A program made the position numbers and the translations under genes. From the NCBI GenBank assembly GCA_021234155.1, contig JAJEKV010000024.1, positions 11,320,913 through 11,384,912 of the forward strand: a stretch of 64,000 nucleotides of DNA, read 5' to 3'. Source of the DNA: Isoetes taiwanensis. Taxonomy: Eukaryota > Streptophyta > Lycopodiopsida > Isoetales > Isoetaceae. This document shows, piece by piece, positions 1 through 11,832 of this stretch. Each line of letters opens with the position of its first letter. Position 1 is the stretch's first letter. The notes under the pieces were generated by a model. The model did no database searches. It was not told where the DNA came from and worked only from the letters and a program-made list of their open reading frames with translations.

Positions 1-429
1 AGATAAACATGGGCTTTAAAAGTGAGGTAGTCATGCAAATACTTTGCACACCTATAGTGGCACAATAAATACGCTGGATGGGTCGTGGTAGAAGTGCGGT
101 GAAATCGCTTGTCCATATCACAAGTCATAAAATCTAATATGCCCAAATTTCAAACTCTAAATAGTTGGAACAAAAAATGCTTGCCTTCCTTTATATAAGA
201 TGCAAATCTCCCCGCAATAATTAACCGTGATTCGACTTCCTCGAGTAAATGCCCGAATAACTTGTAAAGATTCTCCGTGAGCGCACTAATTGTGCAAACA
301 ATTCGAGGAATTCATAGCAAAGGTTTTGCAATACTTGCCGGGTCAAGTTAATCAATGGTTATAATTCCTCAAGATGGGGAGGATAGCAGAGATAGAGATG
401 GTGCTGTGGTTGCCTCAAAGGTAAAAGGG

Positions 430-1330
430 ACAAGGTGACACATTGCCCATTGAATTGTTTAGAGACAAGAGCATAAAGCACTTGTAAGCCTTCATGAAAT
501 CTTGGTCCGACCATTCAAAATTGCCTCGCAATGTTTTGTAACACAAACATAATGTCATATTGTATGCCATAGAGATACTAAATGCATAAGAGAAATCTAA
601 AGAGCCAAGGAAAGAAAGCCAAACCTGCTTTTAATCTTTTTACATGTACAACTGATCTTAGGGCATCCCACGCATAATCCAAAGATTTCTTTACCGCATC
701 ATAATTGGCCAATTCAAATAGTCTAGTATGCCATATTATTATCCGACAAAGCATTATAAACAAAAAGAGAAGAAAAATTATGGCAAGTCTATTATAGCCG
801 CCTATGTTTCACCACTAATAAATTGGTGAGTTCTACAAAAAGGCATGACACATTGTTAAGCCTCCACCACATGAGTCATCACATGAGTCATCAAAAATTT
901 GAAAGAGAAAGTTACAAAGTTAGAAGCCCGTGATAGAGGTGTGATGTAAGAAACATACCGTGATAGGAAGAAAATGAATAAATTAGTGAGAACATTTAGA
1001 AAGATTCTAGAATCCGCCATCGAAATTGTCGCTTCATTGCAGAGTCCAATGATCATCCCGGATCGTAGATGCAAAGATAAACACAAAGAGCTTTTCCAAC
1101 TTAATCGTAAAAATAAGGAAACATGGATGTATAATCAACAACTCATACACTCAAGATGGTTATTGCTAACATTATATCCTAAGACATGTTTGATGTGATC
1201 TTTTACCATTCAACTGAACCAATCGCTTGCATGTGAGTCCGGAGTTCCAAGGCCATCAATACGCCTTTGCATACCAGCTCATAGGCCCCCGGCCAACGTT
1301 GGTGCCATCACTAATCGTTAACAATTACAT
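430..1330 (-). pseudogene. Fragments of an unrecognised multi-exon gene (copy 1)
   Basis: Short coding-like stretches on the minus strand match those in the duplicate at 33360-34480, but more of them are interrupted here. The clearest is at about 690-750, reading ...FELANYDAVKKSLDYAWDAL.... I do not recognise the protein. The stretches are separated by intron-like AT-rich DNA, so this is a DNA-level fragment and not a processed copy. Confidence 0.4.
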
Positions 1331-2829
1331 CCTTAATAAACCCTACAAAGAAGTTGTAAAACGTAATTCGAGAGAGGGAGGGAGATGAGATAGACGATTT
1401 ACAATTACACTAATCCAATCAAGCAAAATGGCTGGTTTTTTTTCCACCACGGGGCCGTTAAAACAACCGATTTACAAGAGATGTATTGTCCACAATCTAG
1501 ATGCGCATTTATTACGACTCCAATCTTCAAAAGCATATGCCCTCAAATTGCCAAAGAAACAAGTTCACAACCTTGTAGTAAGAGAAGAGAAACGGCGCTA
1601 TATAGAAAATTTTTTGCTTTTAGTTTACCAAGTTTATAAGTGTTGGAGCAGAGTCATAAGATATGCTATCTACTACATTTGATATTTCTAACAACCTGCC
1701 ATTCCATGAGATAAGAAACCAATATATGAAAAAGCAGACCCGATATGGTCTCGTGATTTAATCCAAGTACCATTGCAAGCCCGGTTACGGGTTTAGAGCC
1801 ACATTACAAGTTTAGATTCATTTCTTCAAACTCGATGATGAAGCCGAAGTTTGAAGAACTTAAGAAGATTCTTTCTTCTTAAGTTTGTGGAAATGGAAAA
1901 TTTGTAATGTGCCTCAAGGGCTTTGGTTAATGAAAATTATATTGTCTAAACTTGTCTATTGTCAATGATTTTTGCTCATCATTCTATTCTTGTTCTCATC
2001 ATTCTATTGTCAATGAATTTTGTTAAACTTGTTAATGAATTACCCGCTTTTGTCCAATTTAAACTCTCTTAAATTGAAATTGTTCTTTAAATGCTCAGGC
2101 GCTGGTCGAGGCCCCTGAACCATGTCCTCCTACACCTCCTCCTCCACCTCCACCATGGCCCGGAAGTTGAATGATCGTGGAAGTTGAATGATTAGGGGAT
2201 GCTCACCAATGCTCACCAATGCCGTGGGCTTTTTGTCCGAGGTCCGATGTCGAGGTATTACTATGAATTAGATATTAATTTAAATATTCATATTAATATG
2301 TAGGTTTAAATTTGTGTGCAAATGCTAACCTCCTATGTAATGTGCGCCAGAGAACGTTGATGTAGCAGAGCACGCTGATGGTTTTCTTATGTAGCAGCCG
2401 ATTTGTAAGGAAAACCATAAGTCTAAAATGTGGATTTATTTGTAAAAATTGGTTTCAAGTGGTTTTCCACTCTTATTTATGGTGTGCATTTGCATATGTA
2501 CATATTTTTATATTAATGTAAATGATGTACTTTTTAATGGAGATTCGTGGAGGGGCCTCGCCCTCATTTCTTCTTTTCACTTAATTTTTGCCATGATTTT
2601 ATTGACTATCATTTTTACAAGACAAAAAAATGGTGCATTTTCAGCGTGAAAATCGGGTTGCCATAAAACACAAGTAGCAAATTCCTCGCTAAAAAACGTA
2701 GAGGTGAAAAATGAGAGTTCGAAAAAATGAACACCGAATAATTCCAAATTACCAAATCGGGTTATCTTTTTGCCATCACCAGACTCAATAGCCTCTTTAA
2801 TGATTTAGGAATTGCCTCATCCTCTTAAT

Positions 2830-4740
2830 ATAGCCATGATTTGGTCTATTTTTCTAATCTTTTGCTTTTCCCTTGATCCGCTTTGCCATATCCCTTGGCC
2901 ATGTCCAATTTTGCTTCCTCAATTAATTTTTCAGCTTGAGTTTTTCTTTTCTTTCCAATATTCTCTTGTTGATCATTTATATTTGGTCGCTCCATATCTC
3001 TTTTGACTTTCATTGTTCCAGGCTTCATGTTCCAGCCATCGGCTTCTATTGAAGTCCTGCGGATCCTCTTCAGAATCTAAGTCTATAGTGAATTTGACTT
3101 TTTTCTCCCCTTGCTTTTTGTTTGATTGACACTATCCTTCTTAACTCAGGTTTGTATAGTACATCCTCATCAAAGGTTACATCTTTGTTTATGATAATTT
3201 GCTTGGTATTTGGGTTGAATATCCTATAGCCCTTGATTCTTCATCATACCCTACTAAGTACCCAAATTCCTTTGCTATCTACACTTTTTCTCGGCTCCTG
3301 ATGGCATGTAAATATGCTAGGCATCCATAAACCTTGAATTGGCTATAATTTGTTTCTACATGTATTTGACCACATCATGGATGGAGTCTTTACCTTTGAG
3401 GACTCGAAGTTGGAAGATTATTTTGAATCTGCATTGTAGCTTTGAGAGCCTCCTCCTAGAGATAGTTTGGCAAGCCACTGCTTTATCATTGTCCTTACAA
3501 AGATCCATAATAGTTCTTGCTTTTTTCCTCAAGCTACACCTCATTTTGTTGTGGACTGTACCTGCAAGTCCTGCCTCGAATTCCATTAGTGATAAAAAAA
3601 GCTTTACACCTTGTGGATAGGTATTCACCTCCTCGACCGGACCTTTTATGCATTTTACCTTAAGACTTGTCTCCCTTTTCCACCACATATTGTTTAAAAG
3701 CACTTAGGGGTTTTGAGACTTTCTCCAAGCAATATATCTTGCATTTTCTCAATGAATCATCAATAAAAGTAATAGAATATCTTTTGTTTGTTCTCATTTC
3801 TTATATTCAAGTGGGTTCACGAGATCTTGTGAACCAATTCAAGTGGTTTGCTAGCTTTGTGTTTTGCTCCCCTTAAATGGTGTAATTTATTTAATTTTCC
3901 AAACATACAACCCTCACAAGGCTGTTTTTACGCTTTTGATCTTCTAAACATCAAATCCATCCTTGCTTAGACATGAACTTGATATTGTCATGATTTGTGT
4001 GAGCCAATTTGTTATGCCATTTTTCTCAGACTAGGTATTATAACTCAATTTATAATCGGCCACAGCCAAAATGCCCATTTGAAATAATAGATTTCCACAT
4101 CTTTTAGCAAAAACTTTTAATTCATTGTCAAGAAAAAAAATCTTTACAACCTCTTTGAATTGAAATTGATTTGATATCCCAAGTCTACAAGCCGACCGGA
4201 TGTAAATCAAATTTTAACTAATCCCCCGCACACACAAGACATTTTCTATGTTCACAATTTTCCCTTCAAGATCAAAGAGCTGCAACAGTACCTTTCTGTC
4301 TGTCTGCATCAGGGCTCCACTTCCTACTTGAATGTTCCTTGTATTTGTGTGAGTCAAGTCCTTGAGCATATCAGCAGATTTAACTACTAATCTTTCAGCT
4401 CCACTATCAACTACAATGGCATTGGAACTTTTATTAGCTTCAACATGATTATCCAAAATAGACAAAGCCATCCTTACGTCATCTTCATCATCATTTTGTT
4501 TTTCTTCTTCTTTGTTGCTTTCTTGAGCAAGATTAACTCCAGGTTGCTTTCTGCTTCCTGTGCCCCCTCGTATTTGAACTCCTTCCTGTCCCGGGCCTCT
4601 CCCCTTCCCCTGCCTCCTTTTACCATATTCTTTGGTGTGGAGCATTTGGCTGCTACTGCGTCCTCTTTCTCCACAATTATAGCAGCTTAAATTCCGGCCT
4701 TGAACTTTGACCATATTTAAAATGACCAATCTCATGACAG
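2830..4740 (-). pseudogene. Broken Ty1-copia gag-pol (copy 1 of the outer element)
   Basis: Minus-strand remnants of a copia polyprotein run from the second gag zinc knuckle (about 4660-4690, CYNCGERG) through the aspartic protease (VVDSGAE, about 4390-4410) to integrase remnants (3350-3700) and the post-integrase region. The duplicate at 36022-38126 keeps the same parts largely open, including both CCHC knuckles. Here frames break repeatedly, mostly where copy 2 has CAG/CTG and this copy has CG/CCG. No reverse transcriptase core is visible in either copy. It cannot make a functional product as written. Confidence 0.85.
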
Positions 4741-4982
4741 TTGATAGTGAGATTTAACTTTTTCACTTTTTGTTAATTTCCTCACCGTATATGATAATTT
4801 CAGTGGTTTCTTCTCCTTCTTTCATTATTTTCTTTTGCTCAAATTCTCGCTCTCAAGATTCTCAAAGATCCCTCTCTATTTTGGCTCCTTCATGTTTCTA
4901 ATAAATAGTGACAAAATTCTCATTCTCATGTAATCGACTGATATTTGAAGTACCCTGACTTTTGTATCCAAATGTTGACTCC

Positions 4983-5434
4983 ACGAAAGGTTATAGAAGA
5001 ATTTTAGCTAGACAAGTATCACAATTGCTTTCAATGAAGATGTCAAACGAAATTCATACAACCAAGGTATTAAAACTTAACATAACCATTGATCTATGAA
5101 CAAATAATCATAGAACTTATGAGCTCAAAACCGCCTCCTATTTCAGCAATTAGGGATCGGCCTCGATGTTTGTTCAAGACGGGCTAATTCATTTTTGTAC
5201 AAACATCCATCTCCTAGGATCTCAGATTGGCAATATGCTTAGAATCAGATCCTTTGACACCTTCGATCTCGAGGGTGTCCATAAATAATATAACAAGAAT
5301 TTCTAGTTTACATAAATATTTATAAAACCATAGACCATTGAGTTAGGTCTAAAATTATTGTCAATGGTTCTTCAAGCAAATAAACAATGTTCTATGATCA
5401 ATATTTCAACTTCAATGTAGTAGGATTTTCCTTC
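4983..5434 (-). repeat. LTR of the nested copia element (copy 1)
   Basis: This segment of about 452 bp matches the two 453-bp LTRs at 38127-38579 and 41810-42262. It ends ...CCTTCA like them. The terminal TG has been altered (the text reads ACGAAAGG where the others read TGAAAGG). Only this LTR and the start of RNase H survive here, because the block ends at 5800. Confidence 0.85.
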
Positions 5435-5800
5435 ATTCCCTTCATAGAACATTAGAACATTCTCTTCTTGGGATCATCTTCTTCAACCTTTGTGATATAA
5501 TCGATTTTCGCTTCAAATAATTGAATTTGGATTCTCTTAATGCTTTTTGTCATAATATTCGCAACTTGCTCCTCGCTTTGATATATTTGACAATAATTAG
5601 TCCTTTTTCCACCATATCTCTAATGAAGTGAACCTTCATGTCAATATGCTTAGATCTCGTGCATGGCGGGATTCTTTGTCATTGAAATACAACCGCACCG
5701 TCTGAATAAAGTTCTATAGGACTATTTAATTGCACTCCAAGTTCAGGACATCAACCTTTGCATCCAGATTACCTCTCTTTAGCAACTAAAGTTGTTAGCA
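5435..5800 (-). pseudogene. RNase H remnant of the nested copia element (copy 1)
   Basis: The segment is homologous to 38580-38945, the C-terminal RNase H of the nested copia element, read on the minus strand. It is frameshifted and stops abruptly at about 5796. Beyond that point the DNA belongs to the 3' end of the minus-strand DUF7869 gene. The join marks a breakpoint of the duplication. Confidence 0.75.
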
Positions 5801-5897
5801 ATACGCAATCACAACTTCTGCTCTCATCAAAGAAATTTCTCCCACTATATTTGGTCTTCTTTCACGGCAATTTGCATTATTACTTTCAACGGGCCAT

Positions 5898-8335
5898 CTA
5901 AGGACGGCTTGGAGTAATTTCTTTTCTTTCCGCTTTGATTCCTTTGGATTTTAGAGGGAGTTGATCAAAGACGTGCTCCACCAAAATAGAAATATCGTGA
6001 ACTGATTTAAGAAATTGCAACCCTCCCAAGTGGACTCCCGTAGCTTTTAGTAGGCATATTTCCCTCAAGTAAGAAGCTTTCTCGTGATTCTTTAAGTAAA
6101 ACTTGCGACATGATATCGAAGTAAGATCATTTAACTTGTTTACGTTTTGTCGGCTCTCAACGAATCGGGAAAAACAAATTCTCAATTGCATTCTCATAGT
6201 CAATAACCTTCGGTGGAAGTGTAAGAGTCTTCAATGATTCAAACTAAAGGGACACAAAAGCTTTTTTTTGGAAACTGCCCCACGTAAAAACTTCTTGAAC
6301 ATTTGATCGATTTTTGATGAGTGTGCCCTCCTACAAGCAAAAATCCGAAGCTACTTTTTGAAGATCCCTAGTTCCACTAGCATGGCAAGAGGGCAAAACG
6401 GTGTTTTGGTTCTTGTTCTCCTTGCGGTGTTGTCGAAGTTGTTCGTAGATGAATGGCGGTGGCGGTTGCTCTTGCTCCACCGCGATTACCTTTGTTGAGA
6501 ATTGTAACGGTGGAGGTTCGTCACCATGCAAGTTAGATATGTCAAGAAGACTTTGGTATCATTTCAAACTTCCTTTGAAGACCATAGCTCCAACAATGGA
6601 CCTTGACAAAGCATTCTTCTCGTACATCTTTAGAACGCTCAAGAAATGTGGTAGAATAGTCTTTCTCGATCCATTCCATCAATCCCAATAGACATGTACT
6701 GCGGAGACATTCAAGCCGCTTTTTCCTGCGGTTTAGCTTTCCTTCTCTCACGCTTGTTCACTAGGTTGTCAGCAAGGTTCCGCTGTAATGTTATGGAAGA
6801 AATCATATCATTATAATTCTGAATGAAAACCTTTGAAGCAAATTTGGAAATAAGCAATTGAACTTACTTCTTCGATGTCCTCAGATTTGCCATTTCATTT
6901 TTATTCTTCACTTGACAAGTCGAAAGCAAAACGGACATTCTCGCGGCTTTCTAGGAATTTTGACCAAACCAAATTCACCTTCAACAATCTAGTGAAGTGT
7001 GAGTAAGAGATGTTTGATCCCGAACACAACTCTCCTGCATTCCGGAAGATGTCTTTTGGTGATGCGATTCGGGTTAAAGGATACATTTTGTCGTTAAGCT
7101 TTTCACATGTATTTTTAAAATGTTTATCCATCCATGTCACAAGAGGCGAAAGTACGCATTGTAATAACTCTTTTGGACCACACAATGATCATCAATTCAG
7201 GTTTCTTTGTCCTCGCCTCTTAAGTATTCGAGATCCTTTGTGGACCCTAAGTGGTGGACAAATCATAAAGTTATTTCGGCAAACCTCTTGACCATTAATG
7301 TAGTGCAAGAAGGTGTTAAAATGTGGCCTTACGATAAGCCAAATAATCGCTCGTGCGGCTGTCATCGAACTTATAGTTGTCTCTAATGGCACGTAGTTTA
7401 GCCATGTTAAATTTGTTGATGCAACTAATGAACAAATTTTTTTCTTAGTATGTTCCCGCATTTTCTCGCTCATCCACGTTTTTTAATAACTTCTGCAGAG
7501 GAGCATGCTGCGTAGTTGAGATCCACCTTGAATTTTTGGTAGACTGGACTAGAGAACAAGTAGTGTAGTAGTTGTTCTGGTCATTGTCTTCGTTCAATCG
7601 CCGCCTGGGCTTCTAGGGCAATATCATTTTGTCGGTAGAGTTCCACTCTAGGGTGACTTCTATTGGCGGGTCAACGGCTTGTGCATGTAATCTTGGTGTG
7701 TTTCGGATGAGAAAAGACCACGTGAAGTTGATGCTGGATATATGTGGAGGCGAGGGCGTTGAGGGAAGGGAGGTCCATAAGATATTGTGGGCACCGGCCG
7801 AAGGTTACGCAAGAATCTGTCTGATGAGGTCTTGAAGTTGAATGTCCCAAACTCTCTTTGTCGTGATCCCTTTAACCATATGCCACCGTTTTGTGACAGA
7901 AACACCCCTATATAAATACGGAATGTTAAAAAGTCATCCTGGAGAAAATTGTTTTGAAGTCCCCGGTATCAGAGAGAAGTTCCATACACTCTCTGGGGTT
8001 TTATCGGTTAATCCCGGGTTGAAGCTGGTTTCTTAGGTGCTAGAGAGTGGTGTAGCCCACTTGCATGTGTGCTCGATTGAGGAGAAGGAACAAATGGGTG
8101 GGGGGGCAGCCCGATGCGCACAATTTTTTTGTGTTGGACCCTCGTAGCTTGGTGAAGGATTATAAGGTGGTGGGAGCACAGTGCGTGCGGCGGTTGGAAT
8201 GAATGTAGCGGGCAACCCCTCGTTTCCGCAGGACTTGGGGAGGGCTGGAAGGTGGTGGTAGTCTACTAGTTCTTGGACTAGAGTATCATCGAGAAGCAAA
8301 GGTAACTTGTGGAGTTTGAGTTTCATTAGCATCAT
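5898..8335 (-). pseudogene. DUF7869-type gene, divergent and frameshifted
   Basis: Minus-strand pieces align in order with the two DUF7869 copies at 19.2-21.7 and 54.2-59.4 kb. From the N terminus: a proline/serine-rich part (about 8335-7660, with TSRGLFSS as in the other copies); a cysteine-containing part with an INGQEV stretch (7473-7192); WMDKHFKNTCEKL (about 7140-7100); a core with EECFVKVH (about 6600); RKENKNQ (about 6430); and the C-terminal NKLNDLT...LQFLKSVHDIS (about 6150-5990). It is a distinct paralogue, not a recent duplicate. Every join needs a frame change, many at CG-rich corrupted-looking sites. The 3' end is cut by the duplication breakpoint at about 5800, so the C-terminal domain seen in copy B is missing. 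The gene is divergent to the methyltransferase gene, with 364 bp between the two candidate start codons. Product and role in other organisms are uncharacterised; I infer a DDE-like recombinase (see findings). Confidence 0.75.
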
Positions 8336-8699
8336 AAATCGAGAGACAACATGTGCTTTCGCAAGTGGTTCCCTCCTAACCGGAGGAACCTGGAAGGAAC
8401 AAATGGTTATTTGAAGCTTTGCTCAATGGTTTCATCATGATCGATAGCTGCAAAGAACATGTAACTAAGTCAAAAGCGCTATTCGAGAATACAAAATGTA
8501 TTCCGAATACACAATCACAACTTCCTTTAATCGACAAGGCATATTACATTTACACATAGAAATCGTCGGCATGCTAATGCCTACCTTTAAATTATATATT
8601 TGAGCCTCATTTTGCATATTCATGTCAGGGGGGCGATTAAAGCGGTGCCGTTGCCTTCGAAACCCTACGATGTTCTTGTATTCCGAAACACATAGAACA
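8336..8699. promoter_or_regulatory. Shared intergenic region of the divergent DUF7869 / methyltransferase pair
   Basis: These 364 bp separate the minus-strand DUF7869 start candidate (8335) from the plus-strand methyltransferase start candidate (8700). They contain a TGTATTC-C-GAATACA palindrome at 8497-8511 and a decayed one at 8678-8692, directly before the ATG. A bidirectional promoter is implied by position; I could not identify a convincing TATA box. Confidence 0.4.
8497..8692. repeat. Two upstream GAATAC-type palindromes
   Basis: TGTATTCCGAATACA at 8497-8511 has 7-base arms around a single C. TGTATTCCGAAACACA at about 8678-8692 is a degraded copy ending 8 bp before the candidate ATG. 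Both belong to the family found in the introns of this gene. Confidence 0.75.
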
Positions 8700-10660
8700 A
8701 TGGCGGACGGGGTAAGCTTTGTTTGTACATCTTCGTGTCTAGCAGGGAGTACAAGTGTGATACGGAATACACCTTGCTCTAATTTTGTAAGCAAAGTGTA
8801 TTCAATACACTTCTCCTTCCTTTTGTGGGCAAAGTGTATTCGGAATACACTTTGCCCTGCGGAAAGGAAAAGTGTATTCGAATACACATTGCCTTTTTAG
8901 TCGTTGTGTTGTTTTGCTTGTTTTTGGGAAAAAAAGCGTGCTTAGATCCCTCGTTTTGACCACAAAAATTTGCATGTGTGGATGCTTTAAAGGCTCATTT
9001 CTTTACCAAAGGACATAATTCGAGTTTTGCCTACATTATTTAAAAAATTCGTGACATTTGTAGTGCTAGACTAAAACTCTTGCTTTTTTTTTGAGTGTGG
9101 CTATTCCGGAATAGGAATTCTGTTTTAGCTTTAGTTGGTTAGCTAATCCTAGATCTCGGTTTTGCAGAAAAGAAACCTCGAAGAAGCGTCAAAAGAATAG
9201 CTCGAGGCAGAAGGATCCAAAACAAACAGCCAAGGTTGTTACAACTTCGGAGGAAAAGGTGTACGATAACAAGAATACTTAGTGGTTCGTTGGAAGAGGA
9301 AAGGCTGGGAGATAAAGCAGCATATCATTTTTACATGTCTGCAGTTACTCCGGCCACCAAAGATGGGCAGAAAGTGAGTTTGTTAACGCTGGTTCAATTA
9401 GTGAAATTGAACCAGTAGCAGGAGAGGACGGCCAGCTTAATAGGCTCTCCACTAAAACATCGCAAAGCACCATCGTTCTTGATGTTGAATACTTCAATTT
9501 GGTTTTTGTGCAGCCCGACGGGATGTACAAGTATATTAGACATTACAGTTTAAAGCGCTCATTGTTGTCCATACTAAGAAATGTCTGCCTAAGTCGTAGT
9601 GAAGACTTCAGCTATTCAAGAAGATGAAGCTGGAAAAAGCAGGCCAAGGTCAACCGTCGCTGCCAAAGAGCCACAACAGAAAAGAAGAGTAAGAGAACTG
9701 AAAGAAGACGAAATCCCAAGAAATACGGGCCGAGGAAAAAGGGAAAAGGCAAGGGCTCACGGGTGGCTATTAAGGAGAAAAAGGTTGACAAGACCTCAGA
9801 AAAGTGGAAAGAAGTCAATAAGGACAAGCTTGTCCCTGGGGTCATTTATTTGCCTGTCACTGCAATGAAGCTGCCACCGAAGAACAAAGCTGGGGAGAGG
9901 CCACTTCAGGTTAGGAAAATTTATGCTGACCATTTAAGAAACCTAAAGGATAGAATTAGGAGCAACCAAAACGCACATGTTGCTCCTATTGTTGTGGTCA
10001 TTGGCCCGGGAGCAATGCGTTGATCAATGAGAGTTTGACAAAGAAAAGCGGCGAGTTACACCCATTAAATCTTGGGTGGTAATCCGCTTTCAAGGCTAGA
10101 AGGCGGTTATATAAAAAAAAAAGCGGCGGGTATTTTAATGTTCTTTGTCTTTGTGTATTGCGGGTTGGACCGACGAAGAAGCAAAGATCGTTGCCAACAC
10201 ACATAATCCGACAACGTGTACAAATTGCATATGAGCTTTGCGACAAGATACGTTTCATGCATGAGAGAGTTTGTTATTTTTAAAGACAAATACGGAGATG
10301 AATTGAAAAACCACAAAGATTCCTTGGAATTGAAAGAAGCATGTCTTTGTTGAATGTTGCCTGAAATATGATGAAGCAAACAAAAGGCGTTATTAATAGC
10401 CCATGATAACTGGTTCCAGTTAGCTTTCTGCGATGGCAAGGTAAGCAGTTTTCTTATTCTGGAATAGGTTTCTCACAAAATTATTTTTGAACTTAAGGAT
10501 TGTTTTGCCGTCGCAGGATATGGGAACTACTGAGAATGAAATCTTTCTATGTTTGAGCACGGAGAGCTTAAGAGCAAAGACAAGGCCTCGGAAAAAAATG
10601 AATGAATGAATGAATTTATCATGCTCCATTGGACCCCAAGGGTCATGAAGCAACAAAATA
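8700..10660 (+). pseudogene. N-terminal part of the ParB-methyltransferase gene
   Basis: A candidate first exon (8700-8711, MADG) is followed by GTAAGC and an intron to the acceptor at 9167. The next exon is lysine-rich and ends near a GTGAGT at 9374; another begins after a CAG at about 9515. From about 9600 to 10023 a basic stretch (KKGKGKGSRVAIKEKK) leads into a segment with L..LK.RI..N then PIVVVI. This spacing resembles the N-terminal ParB/Srx-like domain of phage ParB-methyltransferase fusions. After a frame change, GWTDEEAKIVANTHN (about 10170-10206) and a charged helix (FKDKYGDELKNHKD, about 10280-10320) fit the linker of those proteins. A GTAAGC at 10441 and a CAG at about 10517 bound a further intron. 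At least four frame changes are needed, so it is broken as written. Downstream, a LINE fragment separates it from the catalytic part. Confidence 0.55.
8755..8887. repeat. Palindrome array in intron 1 of the methyltransferase gene
   Basis: Four copies lie in a row: 8755-8772 (imperfect, GTGTGATACGGAATACAC), 8796-8810 (GTGTATTCAATACAC), 8834-8850 and 8872-8887 (GTGTATTCGAATACAC). Starts are 41, 38 and 38 bp apart. The third sits in a longer perfect palindrome at 8827-8857, with 15-base arms (GGGCAAAGTGTATTC) around one G. All are downstream of the GTAAGC at 8712 and upstream of the acceptor at 9167, so they are intronic if exon 1 is right. Confidence 0.9.
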
Positions 10661-10672
10661 CAATGCGTAGCA

Positions 10673-11832
10673 CTATTGTTGTGTCTTGAGTAGTAAATCT
10701 CTTTGAGATTCCACTGATTTCATATAACAGTCTAGTAGTTTAGGATCTAGTGACAACAGGGAATAAAAATTTGACTGACAAATACCATACTGATCCCTTA
10801 TATGTTGGTATTCCGAGCATTGTAGAAATACATGCATCTCGTCTTCCACTTTACCCGCTCTACAAATGTCACAAGTCCTTTCCTCTTGGATCAATTTCAT
10901 CCAAATGATCCTGTCTCTCGTTTTTCAAAGAGTGAGATCACGACTGCATATCTTGCAATTGTTCTTAATTAATTGTTTAGAGATAGGAGCATCTAAGTAG
11001 TCTGGACTAGTATAAATGAGTAAGGGGGTTTACTTCCTCTTGATAGAAGAGCATCTTTGAACCGGGTTTCTCCCATAATCTGTTGACAAAATTTTCTTGA
11101 ACAACATCTCTTACACTAATATCTGAAACCGGCCAGTTTTCTGCCGTTATCCCCCATCGACCAGCCCACTCATATACTTCTTTGAGCCATCCTGACGGCA
11201 AATCCATTGCAATTTTTGGTAATCTACTATCATCCATACCCCTTAGCCTGTTTACAAATTTATAGTCAGATATAAGGCCTTAGCTTCTAAAGGAAGAAGA
11301 CCTGTCTCAGCCAACAAAATCGCATACGGTACTTGCCTTCGCACACCCAATTTCTCTTGAATAAATATCTTCAGCACCTGTTCTATTTTTTTCCAAAGAT
11401 TTAGTGTGTATTGAGGGCCCCCAAATGGGAGCACCATATAACACTACTGTCTGAACCAAAGTCTTAAAAAGCATCTTTTTAAGCCCCCAACTAGATAGAA
11501 ATGCGTTGTGGCACTTGGATAGCATAGAATATAAAGCCGCCTTACCTCCTATGATCCGTTTCCAACACACTCCTTCCATTTTATAGTTTGAGCAGATCTC
11601 TAGGCCCGTACTTATAATAGTCCACTTCTTCTAATTGCATACGATATGTAAAAATTGGGTGTTGTATAGTGCCAATAACCATAATTTTCGTTTTTGAAAG
11701 ATTTACTTTCATTTTGTGGGGAGCAAAGAGAATCGATTCGATTATTCAAGTGCTCTTGTAGACCTTCTTGGGAGTCTGCTATGAGCACTACGTCATCAGC
11801 ATATAGTAACAACTGCACCACAGACGTGCCAA
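10673..11832 (-). mobile_element. 5'-truncated LINE (non-LTR retrotransposon) fragment
   Basis: On the minus strand, a reverse-transcriptase motif LLLYADDVVLIADS lies at about 11815-11775, with the YADD box at 11803-11792. Downstream, frameshifted pieces include AFLSSWGLKKMLFKTLVQTVVLYGAPIW (in part, about 11500-11420), typical of the region after the RT of LINEs. A terminal zinc-binding motif, CDICRAGKVEDEMHVFLQC, lies at about 10870-10810, as in the zf-RVT domain. The element lacks everything upstream of the YADD box, consistent with 5' truncation on insertion. It sits antisense inside the ParB-methyltransferase gene; coding homologous to that gene resumes at about 11823-11835. I could not define a target-site duplication. 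Confidence 0.8.

Larger units (their letters stand above)
1..5800. repeat. Segmental duplication, copy 1
   Basis: This block matches 33171-38945 in the same orientation almost from end to end, starting within a few bases of the window edge, so it may extend further left. Homology stops at about 5796, inside an RNase H remnant, where copy 2 continues and this copy switches to the DUF7869 gene. The duplication includes the nested copia insertion, so nesting came before duplication. Copy 1 differs from copy 2 mainly at CTG/CAG sites and short homopolymers, and its reading frames are broken there. Confidence 0.9.

Noticed and set aside
9168-9373. Chromodomain in the second methyltransferase exon
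   Set aside because: EYLVVRWKRKGWE recalls a chromodomain strand, but it is in a different frame from the flanking text and no other chromodomain feature is visible.
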